Below are positions 38,524-51,100 of a stretch of 64,000 nucleotides of DNA, one piece after another; within the stretch, counting starts at the first letter, position 1, and every line of letters starts with the position of its first letter. The DNA is from Fistularia commersonii (lineage: Eukaryota; Chordata; Actinopteri; Syngnathiformes; Fistulariidae): contig JBBMNZ010000002.1 of assembly GCA_037954325.1 (NCBI GenBank), forward strand, positions 10,044,679 to 10,108,678. The letters run 5' to 3'. The translations under genes were made by a program, and so were the position numbers. Below the pieces are notes generated by a model. It searched no databases. It was not told where the DNA came from and saw only the letters and a program-made list of their open reading frames with translations.

Positions 38524-41500
38524 TTATACATGTATATAAGTATAAAAAAAACATATATATTTTTTTTTACTTACTGTTAATACTTGCACATTAGGTCCTT
38601 GACAATGTGGCCCTAACACAATCATACAGTTCTTTTAAGTCTGCATACTCTTAGTTGTATTTTTTTGTTTTTTGCCTGATACCTGGGGTGCTTTCAACTG
38701 TGGTTGTATGTTTTGTTTCCTTTGTCTGTCTAATCATAATTCCTATAATTAATTAAGATAACCAGTCTAAATGGATACAGCAAATTAAGTAGTGGGTGAT
38801 TTGAGATGTACTGCTTTCAGAAATAGACTACCTACTTTTTTGTATAGCTAGGGACCATGGTAGAAACACAGAAACATGAGCTTTTGTATATGTTTATTCA
38901 TTTCTTTTTATATTTTCTTTTTTTTTTCTTTAATCAACAAGTCATTCTAAAAGTATCAGATATGATTTTTGTGATTAAATAGTCAAAAACTTTAGCATAT
39001 AACTGTACCATAAATTGGTCTGATAAAGTCACTCTTTATCAGTTTTATTCAGTGGCAAATTACGATGATATCATGCTTTCCATAAAAATTGTGACATATT
39101 TTGAAATACCTTCAACATCTTACCTGTCTCTCAATCACCTTACACTTTCAAAATTTTCTTCAGGACTGGATTCTATATTTTTCTTATTAAAGGATTAGAT
39201 ATGCAGTCTAATTGTAATTTTTACAAAGTAGCATGCTGGGGAAAACGGGCTGAGTTCTCAATTAAGAAATACTCAGCTTTATGTAAATCCAGTGCAACTG
39301 TGGATGACGTGTGAACAAAAAGGCTACTCAGCAATTTAACAATCTGTCATATTGCTAGATGTCATTCACCAGGCTGAATATCTCTTCTCTAAGTTTTCTA
39401 AATGCTTAGTCAGTACATATGTCTTGACATACAATTACACATGATTTGTCTATGATGATGTCTTACAGAATGTTAAATGAACCTTCAGTCGGAGGTTGCT
39501 CATGATTCTTTCATAGTTCATTGTGCTCTGTCTTAATATAATGTATTTTGCAGGATTTCCTCAGTACATATTATTAATCAGTAGCAAATCAGTTCAAATG
39601 CGTAAAATATTAGTATTGGGCTTATTTTGGAGTGTTTGGTGTGGTAACATTTTGTTTTATGTGGCTTGTTAAGTTGTAGGAGGTAAAAAAGACACAGACA
39701 GTGGATGTGTACAAAATAGTAACAAATACAAAATTATGATTATCTGGTTACGTTATCAGTTCATATTTTAAGTAAAAACTGAATGAACAATAAATGGCTT
39801 TTGTCTCCAGGGGATGTTAATATGTGGTTTGTGGTTGTAGATCTCTGAACAAACTTGGTTGTGTCAATTTTTTTGGACTCTGACAGCTTTTGCCACCATA
39901 TTAATCCCTATCTTTGGAGGGTTTCTGTTGACCCATAATTTATTGGGTGATACAGTGATTAACACTCCTACATTACATCAAAAAGTTCCTGGTTTTGCAT
40001 GTTTTTAATGTGCTTTCATTGGCTCCCTTGAGTTCTCCAGTTTCCTTCGTCAGTCCAAAATGATGTAATTTAATTGAAGGCTATATTGTCATCAGCCTGA
40101 ATGAAATAGTGAATATTTGTATGTCTCCATATGTGGCCCACTTATGCTGCCCTCTATGATGGACAAACTGCTTCAGGTTAAACCCCAGACAGCCGATTTT
40201 GGGTGGGGAGATGAGATTCTTCCCTGGGTGGGGGAGTTGGACACTGCATCAGTCTGTCATGGTGAAGAGGAAGCCTACCCGAAAGGTGGAGCTCTCAACC
40301 AGTTGATCTATGTTCTTACCTTCACCTATGGTCATGAGCTTTGTATAATGACAGAAAAAATGAGGTAATGGCTATTGGGGGAGTTTAGTTGGAGTTTCCT
40401 ATGTAGGGTGTCTTTGCTCTCTCTCAGAGATAGGGTGAGAAGCTCAGTTGTCAAGGAGGGTCTCAGAGTAGAGCCACTGCTCCTCCGCATCGAGAGGAGC
40501 CGGATGTCAGAACTTCCTTGACGCACCTTGGTGAGGTGTTCTGGGCACATCCCACTGGGACAAGACCCATGAGATGCTGGAAGAATCTCTCAGCTGGCCT
40601 GGGAATGCCTTGGGAATTCCCTGAAAGACTTGGATGATTTTCCTTTTGTTTCTGTGTTGTGGTCACATGTTAGAGTTTGCAGAGTAATACATGACTATAT
40701 CACATTGTCAACCAATGAATTTTGTGCATCAGTCCTTGAAATTGAAATACTGAGCAACTTGTTGATGACCGCCAGAAATTTTGAATTATGTTAAAATTCT
40801 GCTTATATAGATATGTTTGTGTGTGTATAATATAGTAAACCTGTGGTTTGTAGGACCTCTTTTCCATCAAAGATGCACTTACACCTGCCTTAAATGATCC
40901 TGAGAGGCCTTTTTGTGTTTGGGAAATAAAAGAGCAAAGCGCTACAAATTAGCAAATTACAATTTAAATACCCTTAATAAAACTCCTGAAAAAGAGTCTA
41001 CTGGTGAATGGCAAGAATTCAAGTACTTCCCCCAGTTCAAGGAGCCGAGATCTTTAGTGTTCAGTTCTTGCACTTCAATAGCTTCAATGGAAAGTGTTAA
41101 TGTTCTTATCTGATTCAGGAAGCAACTGTGGTTTTCTGCCAGTAAATGAATGTCCGTGTCCTTTTTGCTAACATCACTGGGTCTTCAGTATTTATCTCAA
41201 GAGCCCAAACAAGCTACTTTTCATGACACAATAATGACAAAAAAACAACTGTTTTCCTCTTGCTCATAACTGGGGTCTTTTTTAGCTTGCTCACATCATG
41301 GCTCATATTTTTCCGTTTGTTTTCTAAAAGCACTCATCAAGACCCATGGGCGTTACTGATAAAGGCAGTGTTTTTAAAAACGCTATTTTTAGGTGTGGCA
41401 CATTTTCCAGATGAGAAAAAAATCCCATGGCACACCACCAAACAAAAATGTTCAAAAATTATATCCTGTAGCTTAATCAAGCAACCATCCAGTTATGTCT

Positions 41501-44500
41501 AAAAGTATTTGATAGCTCCGCTTTTCAATATATCACAGTTTCAGATAGTCAACTAATTATTTGAAAATAACTTGACTAGGGTGTATATCTTGCACTCATG
41601 AAACTATGAAATAAATATGAAGTGCTGCCACCTGCACTTGCATTTTGTGTTTTTAATAGTTTTTATATGATGATATGTTACTCATTTTTTTAACAATATT
41701 TTTACAATTTTCTTACAGGGTAATCAGAGATCTTTTCATCAGCTGCAATGGCCTCAACCAAATGACAGAACTGGTTTACCTTGACCAAACATGCTCTTTA
41801 GCTCTGAAGGTATTTCAGACTCTTATTGCAGGCATGGAGCACCAGCAAGTTGATGGAGTGTTACAGGACCTCCAATGTGCCGACACAGGAGAAAAAGACA
41901 CTGTCTTATGTCTAGTTGAGAATGTGGGATCCCGAGGTGCCGGAGAGGCTCCGCAGAGCCTCAGTAAGTTCTACGAAGGACTAAAAGAGGCATATCCACA
42001 TCATAAGAGCCGAAATGGACGAGGGCGTGGACTAGCACGGAGCCAAGCGGAGACCCATCTCCATGTTATCAACCTTTTCTTGTGTGTTGCTTTCATCTGT
42101 GTTAGCAAGGAAGCAGATTCTGATCGGGACTCAGCAAATGACTCTGAGGACACTTCAGGTTATGACAGTACAGCCAGTGAACCACTGGGCGCGCGTTTAG
42201 CTTACCTGTCTCCAGACAATGTGGCACTGCCCTCGAAAGAACAAGTGCGCCGGGCTGCTGATGTTTGGTCAGTCTGTCGTTGGATCTATCTGGCCAGCCC
42301 ACTGTTTCAGAGGCAGTTCTTTAGACTTGGAGGGTTGGATGTCTGCTTGCGTCTCATGACCATGGTTATTCAAAAACTTTCCTCGAAGTCCAGTGATGGT
42401 AAAGCAAAGAAGAAGAGAGATGGCAAGAGCAAAGGCAGTCCAGAGACCACAGTCCCTGTCACTCTATTGGGAGTTCACGAAGCTGCTCAAGATTTAGCTG
42501 AAATCCTCTGCTCTGTAACAGCTCAGGGAAAAGCCAGAGATCCAGCAAAGAAGCTGGAAGAAGAGTGGCCACTACAAAGTATTCGCCTCCTTGAGGCTTT
42601 GCTGGCGATTTGTCTTCATAGTGGTAACTCAGCCTTGCATAGAACAGATTCTGAGCTTTCTTATCAGGTAAGTCAATTAACGTTGTATTTATTTACTCAT
42701 TATGGCTTTTCTTCACAAACCCAAAATACAAAATTACTTTTATTTTGCCCTTGATTATTGTCTTAAATTATGCTAATTGAGTTCCTGTATCTTACCTTAT
42801 CTGCAGCACCAGTCTGTGGAGGAGACTCTAATTGAGGTTAGGGACCAACTGTCTAGTTCAGGTGTAGTGAACTCTGACCTCGCTATACCCCTGTTTGACT
42901 CTCTCTTGAGAGTGGCCTTGGCTGAGGTGTCATCTTGTCCAGATCCCCCTGAGGAAAAGCCAGACAGGGTGAGTCCGACCTATAGGGTAACAGTGAATTT
43001 ACTAAGCTGTATTTTTTAATTTCTTGAGTCATTTAAGCTGGTGTGTCAAGTTTGGTTTGTTTGTCAGGCAACAGTAATGAAAATTGTCTACAACTATTTG
43101 CTACTCGGTATCGTAAGATGTGGTTATAGCAATTGTTCTTTTTATTTCTTAGCTGTAGTAGTTGCCCTCCTCCACTACAGCTCCAAGGGTAGCGTGACAG
43201 TTGATCGTGTTGGTTGCGCTTGTGCTTGTCGTTGTTCCATGCTTACAGGATGATATTTGTGTACACACGATTGCGATTGTGACTTTCCATTCACAGTTAC
43301 AGTCCTGTGCATGTGACATAAGCCTCGAGTGATGGGTGCTGTCCGTGCAATGAGGAGCTGAGCAAATCAATGTGCTGGTCACAGCTCTTCAATGAAACAA
43401 GATTTTACCCAATTAAAAATGCCAACAAAAATAGAAAATCAATATGCTGCACTCAATTATGAGCTTTTTAACCCAGTCTATTCATGTAAAGAATGGTGAA
43501 GTTGACAACACTCCTGTGAGATCTCATGACCCATGGGATTCCTGAAAAACGTCTCTGCCTCTGCAATGTGTCCTTGAGTGTCAGTGCAGAGTGAGAGCTG
43601 GACAGAGCAATAGAATGAAGATTGAAAGCCTTTCACCAGACTTGATTTCGATTTCATATGTTACTCTGTTATTTGAACTCTCTATATAATGAAAAAAAAG
43701 GCTACATTCACACAAGGAGTCTAAATGCTCAGTTGTCAGAGTATTTTTTTTCCATGGTTACCAGAATCAGCTTCCATTGTGAACTGCTCCAAAGAAAAAT
43801 TAAAATGCCATCATAACCATCACCACTTTTTGAATTTTACAGTAACTTCTTTCCTGATGGTTCTTAAGACTCTCCATTGCCAATTTATTTATTTATTTCA
43901 TTTCGATATCCTATGGCCGGATGCATTTATATTTGAAGCACAAGATCAGTTAAGATGTAACTCTTTAAGTAGCAGCCGTCAGCATTATTTACGTTCAGCT
44001 AATGACAAATGAGTAATGACTCTACTAAGCAAGGAATTATTTATTAGAAAGTGTGGAATGAATTATGTATGTTGAAATAAGCAGAAAATGCTTGTTTCTT
44101 ATTGAGTTTAAAAGTAGACAGACTGTCCAGTCACCCTACCTGTGTTTGCTGCATACCTGCCAAATTTTGAAGTGAGTGGTATTTATTTAAGTCATAACCA
44201 TGCCATGATAGGAAACCAATCATGCTACAGAGTGCTTAGTATTCTGGACTATGTATTATGCACAGCAGAGCACCAGACAAGTCATTTTACGACGTCTTTA
44301 GCAAGCAGTGGCTAAAAAACGTTCATTAAATTGGCTTCATCTCTATATAAATAGGTAAATTATGCTCCTTTTTGTTTTTTTCCTGTAAAGTCCTTATAAA
44401 TATTCAGTAACCTGTAATATTTCCATTACTTTAGCAACATTTCTCATAGAGCCTGTTCTTTTTACCCATGAATGTATCCTATTTGCAAGAACAAATAAGC

Positions 44501-45116
44501 ATTGAAAAAATATAAATTAATTAAGAATAATTTCAACATAAAAAATATATTGACGGATAAAAAATCCCCCTCTCACCTGTTGTGCTTTTTATCCATTCAG
44601 ATTTTTTTTGTTTGTTTAGAGCCGCTGATTGTTGGAGATATCAACATGTAGAGATCTCTGCTTTTTCTCAAGAATAATTAAATAAGGTTTCCCCTTTGGT
44701 TCCAAAGGTCCAAACAATTACATAAAAATGCAGCAGCAATGTCCCTTTCTTGTAATCCTGGCCTGACCACTCAATAATCTACAATAACCTACAGCCTGGT
44801 AGTGTGGGTCTCTTATCTCACATTGTAAGATGTCTTAAAATGCCTGTACTAATCCGGTTCCAATAGAGGAGGATTTAGGTTTTTATATAATAGATTTACT
44901 TTTTAGCTCAGAGCACAGTTCTTTTTCAGTGACCCATGGTGAGAGCGATGTTCACTTGACCAAAGTATAGGCTATGATGCGCTTAGATTACAAAGTTTTT
45001 GTATTGAATAAATATTGTTTCTCAATGCTCTCTCCAAATCAAATAGAAAATCTGAAAAGTTCTCCTTCAAAAAGAATGAACGTGTATTTTGAGCAAAGAA
45101 CTATTTCAAAGTTGTG

Positions 45117-45162
<46 letters not shown>

Positions 45163-48100
45163 CGTGCGTGTGTATATATATATATATATATATGTATAAG
45201 TATATATACATATATGTATAGGTATATATATGTAGGTACTTTATTCATCCCTGGGTGGAATAATTCATTTTGTGTGCTCACCTATGTCCATGTACAATAA
45301 ATAACTGGACTCATGAAAGAACAAGGGTGTGTGTGATGTATAAGGCAGCTGATATGATATTTGTCTTATGACCAAATCACTCCCTCCCATATTCAGTTGA
45401 AATATTTGTTGGCAGTTTATTAGCCAGCTCAGTGGTCCAGACATTGCTTGGCATGCAGGGTATATTCAAGATAGTGTTTCGTACGTCAGCATCTGGCAAA
45501 ATAGTATATCAAACAACTTGAAAGATTGTTAGGTGATGACTTTGGATTGAAATTTGTGAAATGTCTCTTTCTTTCTGTACTTTTCTCTCTTTCTCTCTCT
45601 CCTCTGCTCTCTTTCCCTCTCTACTCTTCCCTCTTTCTCTCTCTGCCTCTCCTTCTGCCAGACACTCCAGGTGTTGGCCGAGGGGGTGGCCCCATCAGGC
45701 GACTTATCTGAGGAGGTGGATGAGGGGCAGAGCTGTGGCGTGAAGCCCCTTGGGGAGGAGGAGGGCTACGACGCAGACAGCGAAAGCAACCCTGAGGACA
45801 TGGCCAAGCAGGAAGAGGGTAGGACCACACATAACTACACATTTACTCTTTCACTCTAAACCCACACCACTTTCAGGCGAATACAGCTAAGAATTAAGAT
45901 TAGTTGTGTTGCAAAACTATTAACCCTGTACCACATGTAGTTTTCCCACTCATTTAATTTTCTGCAGTTATTTTAAGAAAATATAAATAATTTCTGTGTT
46001 GCCTTCATCCCTATTTATTTTTGTTAAGAGAAATGCCAACAGACAAATTGTGATGGATGGAGGAGCCATGTGTTCTTTTTAACCTGCTTATTTTTAGCCT
46101 TGAGAAAACACAAGTGTTTATTTTCCCCACTCAAAAATGTATCATTAATGCATCTGTTAAGCATTTCTATGCATTCTCAAGAAAACTTAATGTTAAGAAG
46201 GCATTAATGATGCGTAAACCATAGACAATGGCTGCAGTTGAAGTGCATCTGAGTGTGCGTCTTAATTTGGTCTGCTGTTGAAGATATTTCTTCACACCAA
46301 ATGACTCATTTTTATGGTGCAAACATTGTCTGATATGCCAAAAACAAACCTTGATATGTTTTCCTCACAACAGGCTCCTGTGTCAGTCTTGCTTTTATGC
46401 TTTAGTCCTGAAGGCTCCAAACTAGTCTTATTGTACCCTGTTACATTTTGTCCCCCTAGAATAGAGTTATTGTTTATTTTTTTTTACGACTGTAGGCAAC
46501 TACATGCTGAGGCCCACCGAGCTGGATCTTGTGACTAATAAGATCCATCAAATAGCATCTTCATCTTCCCGACAAAAACCTTTTCATCAAAAGCCATGAT
46601 TCTATTATGCTGACCTCATTCTAAACTAATTGCAATAAACCAAAATATAAGGAAAGAAATTCCTCCTCCCTGATTACAGTAGTTAATATCCCATTGTTTG
46701 AATTGGTTTCCCTCCTGACCTTCCTATGCCTCTTGGCGGACGGTTATGTTTACTTCTAATGAAATAAGCATACAGCATAATGACTCCTTTTAAGGAATTA
46801 TTTGGGTTTTTATTTTTGAAACCAATGTGTTTTTAAGTTGCTTATCCTACATCTCTATCTTTGCATTATATTTTGCAAAGATGGTTATCTTGCATCCAGT
46901 AGATACAATGAGAATAGCTAGTGATCATTTTAAATCCAAAACTCTTATTCAAATTCTAGGGTCTATATTTATTAGTCACTGCAATCTGTATTTCAGAAGG
47001 TAGTTAAAGCAGCCACTCCTGTTCAAATGAATTCCTGCAGTCAATATTTAGTAAATTTTAAGTTTTACATTGACTGAACAGCAGTATTGATAGTCTTTTA
47101 TACACTGTCAGAAATGGCAGTCTGAAAACGGCCTTTATTTTATATTTACAGAAGCCAATATTGATTTAGATGTTTGGAGTCAAAGTGAACAGCCCTTTGG
47201 TTGGAATAAGGAGAGAGCAAGCTTCATTAATAAAAGGAGGTCCCACAAGCCGCGTGAGAGTCTGCTGGGTTGCTCTCCTGTAAATCACAAGGAAACTCCC
47301 ATGCTGGCTTGAGGCAGAACTTGGCTGGGACCAATTAATTTTCATGAGCTGCAGTCAAGAGCGGTGGTTGGGGCTGAGACAGAGAATTCCTGTGGATCCT
47401 GAAGCTGGTTATGCAGCACTGACAGTTATTACACATGTTAGCATCTTCAGCGTGTCCATATACGAGATGTTTATCCTCCCTTTCTGAATTGGCAAGAGAT
47501 GCAAGTGTTGCTGTGTAACTGACCTGGTGCGGTGTCTCTGCGGCTGGTCTTTTAGGAGTGAAGGTGGAGTCTGCTTTGCTGCGTGACTTTGAGGCAGTAG
47601 GAGATGAGCTTGGGCATGGGGTGCTTCTGTACCCAGAAATCTGTAAAATCCAGTTGCAGCTACTAGCCACTGGATCTCCGGACCTGGAGGTTCTGAGTCA
47701 TGTGTTTCACCGTCTGCTTGGTACAGTCCACATGAATCACCGTAATGCTGCTTTGCTGTATGACCAGGTCAGGCTGACCACTTGTACCTCACTCAGTACT
47801 TGTTTCTGTTATCTTTCTGTTACTTTTGTTTCTTTACTGAGCTTAAAATGTTTTCCCAACTTGCCTTTTTTGCTTCACACAGGGTGGAGTCAAAACCATC
47901 CTGTCAGGATTTCACAATATCCTAAGCAAAACTGACCCTTCCCTTAAAGGTTTGTCTAGTGTATTTTTTTATTTTTTTTTTTCAGTTTTGTTGTTGCTTG
48001 CTGTTGACATATTAGCTAGATCCCCAGGGAAAGTGTCATTCCTGGTCTTACGATGTATCATTTTTTTATATTTTTTTTATTGGTTCAAACATTGAATAGG

Positions 48101-51100
48101 ATATGGATAATATTCATCAGTTTCTTCAGTTTTTCTTAAAATTTTGGATTGTCCACAAGTCTTCAAATCCCATCTGTAATTTGATACGTACAATGATTCG
48201 TGATGGGTCTTTTTCATTTGTATTGAATTACTTGTTTGTTTACAACTTTATTTTTCATAGTACAGCAAATGAGATGTTTTATACATGATGTTCTGGTACC
48301 TACCAAAGTAAAAAAGATTTTATACAATCTCCCCTTTATTTGTTTAAATTTAGATTGCCAGACTGTTATTGTTGAGCTGCTGGTTGCCATGGTGAGCAAA
48401 CGAATCACAGCTGAGGAACTGGCTCTAATGATTCGTCTCTTCCTGGAGAAGACCCCACCCACTGTAAATTACTCACTCATCAAGATACTTATATTTTGCA
48501 TGTAGGGTCTCAACACTGACAGTTTCTGCTCATTATATTGTTCAGCAGGATCCTGCTATGCTTTTCCCCCTAGCTTTTGTTTTTGTTGTTGTTGATGGCA
48601 TCATGGATTAACACAACCCTTGTGCCTCCCTTTTCTGTGTACTGCACAATTACCCATATTAAGATGTGATGCTACAACTTGATATCTTTCCTTCGACATC
48701 TTTAATGAGTTCTCTCTGAGAATTCATTTGCTTAATGAGAGGAGAAAGGTTTCCAAATCATATTAGTGTCTGGGTTATTTAAAATTAACTGTAGTATTAG
48801 GCATTTAACCTTTTCTGTCATATAACCATACATTGAAATGTTGAAATTAATTTTGTGTTTCTGAGAGGATCAGATTGAACAAAGTTGTAATTGTGTATTA
48901 ACTTAGATATGAGAAATTAACCTTTCTTATACCTTTTCTTCTCTTCTTTTCCTAGGAAATTATACTGAAGGGCATCCTACAAATTGTTGAGGCAAATGTG
49001 AATGTAGAACCTCTTCATTTTTTGTCCTTTCCAATATTTCTTGGGGCTTCTATACCAGGAGGGGTGTCCCCTGGTTCAAGACAGAATGGTTCTGCTGGGG
49101 GGAAAAGTGTAGGCTTACTCTGGAAAGGCAAACTATCTCCTGGACGCAGGGAGGGAGATATAGAGTTCCGACCAAGTCACCTACGTTCCTCACCCTGGCA
49201 CATTGCTCCCCTACACTTGCCCCTGGTAGGGCAGAACTGCTGGCCCCACATGGCCAGCGGCTTCAGCGCCTCTTTGTGGCTTATGGTGGCAGAACAAGAG
49301 GCAAAGGGTGGGGACTCAGACAAAGGTAAGAAACTGTTTCTAAATCAAATTCTGCTTAGTCCTATCCCATATATGTAAACTTTGTTTTGGGTTCTGTCTT
49401 CATTTTATTTATTTTATTTTCCAGAAAAGAGGTGTCCTCCCACGGCAGATTCTCAATGTGACTCATCTCAGGCGGGGACAAGATTGGTTGAAGAAGGCCT
49501 TATTCATATTCTATCCATGGGCTCTAAGGCATTGATGCTTCAAGTGTGGGCAGACTTCACTACAGGCTCTCTCACATTCAGGTAAGTGACAGTTTCAAAG
49601 CTGTGCATGAAGAATATATTATCACTTTCTTGGGACTTTTTGAAAAATAAGTTCGGAAATTTGATATTGAAATGTAATGCCCCCCCCAGAGTTTGTATAG
49701 ACCCAAATGATGAGATAAAAGCTGGGCTGTTGGCACAGGCAGAATCTAATGAAGGACTGCTTGTGCCAGGCAAATGGCAACACCTCAGCCTCACTTACAC
49801 CCAGCAGCCAGAAGGCAAGAAGAACATTCATGGTTGTGTGGTTGTTTGGGTGTGTGGTATCAGGTGAGGAAAACCTGCTGTATCAATGCTATCAATTTAC
49901 CTGTTACTAAATGAAATAAGTTGGTGTTGATCAGGTGTTAGTCAATCTGCCCTCTGTTTTAGGAAATGTGAGGTTTTTTTGGACTACACTTTGCCCAGGA
50001 AGTCAAGTTTATCCTCTGACAGTAACAAGACCTTCTGCATGTTGGGCCACTGTTTGCCATCATCTGAAGAACTGATGAAGCAGGGCATTCGCTGGAGCAT
50101 GGGCACTGTGCTTCTCTTCAATGGTAGGGTCTATGCTGACGTCATCATACACCCAGAGGATTGTCTGCCGTTAATCTCTCAGTCGTTTATCATCTTACTC
50201 TGCTCTCATTCATGTATTTACTTTGACTTAGCTGGATAATAACTGAGGAAAGACTCCTTTCAGCACAGTTTTTGTGACACCGCCGATCGATTACATATTC
50301 TGTTTTCAAGTAGAATTACCAAACTTGTATTTAAATCAGATGGCGAAAGTGTTTAGTAAGAGGAGCAAAAGATGACAGTCGATGAGACCATGACAGATTC
50401 AGAGGTTTGGATGTAGCAGACTGTATCATTTTGAGAAAGGACACACACTTTCGCAACAGCAAATAATGTGGAATGGATTCAGTTTTTTTTTTTTTTCAAG
50501 ATTAATGGAAGATGCACCTGCAAAATATGCAAATAAAATCTCTCATCTCTCAACCCACTACCAGAAATACCATAGAGCCCCTGTAGGAGAGCAGGCAATA
50601 CCACTTTGCACCTTAAATGCAATGCATCATCAAAATGTTTCTATTCATCCACTTTATTTGCACGTTTGAATGCTTTCATAACAAAGCAGCTATACCACCT
50701 TATATGAAACCCTAAAAGTACAATTGTCATCTTTCTGACAAAATTATATATACTTTATTTGTTTTCTTTTACAGTATTTCACTGATCTACCCATAAGATA
50801 CAAAACAAACTATTACTGAATTACATTCATTTACATGAATTTCTTCCTGTAACTAACTGAATCTTTTGATCTTTATGTATTTAAGAAGTATATTAACAGG
50901 GAGATTTAAATCTAGTTTCAATATTTGCAAGATTTGCCAAGTATATACTTGTTTCAGGCCATTCCATTTGTCCTCAACAGAGTTAATAATAGCATTAAAT
51001 CCCTTTAAAGTATATTTTAAATTGATAAAATAATGGGATTTATTACTAAGTTATCATGATTCACTATGGATGATTGTATATTTAGCTTGATAAGTTATTT

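Larger units (their letters stand above)
37730..41718. other. lyst: lyst intron 5
   Basis: About 4 kb, AT-rich. It contains the ATCC/GT microsatellite at 38430-38522, a degenerate SINE-like stretch (about 39945-40140) and a LINE fragment (40140-40645). The rest is unassigned. Confidence 0.6.
42969..45661. other. lyst: lyst intron 7
   Basis: 2.7 kb. Apart from the TG/TA microsatellite at 45117-45232 and the long pyrimidine tract at its 3' end, nothing was recognised. Confidence 0.6.
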
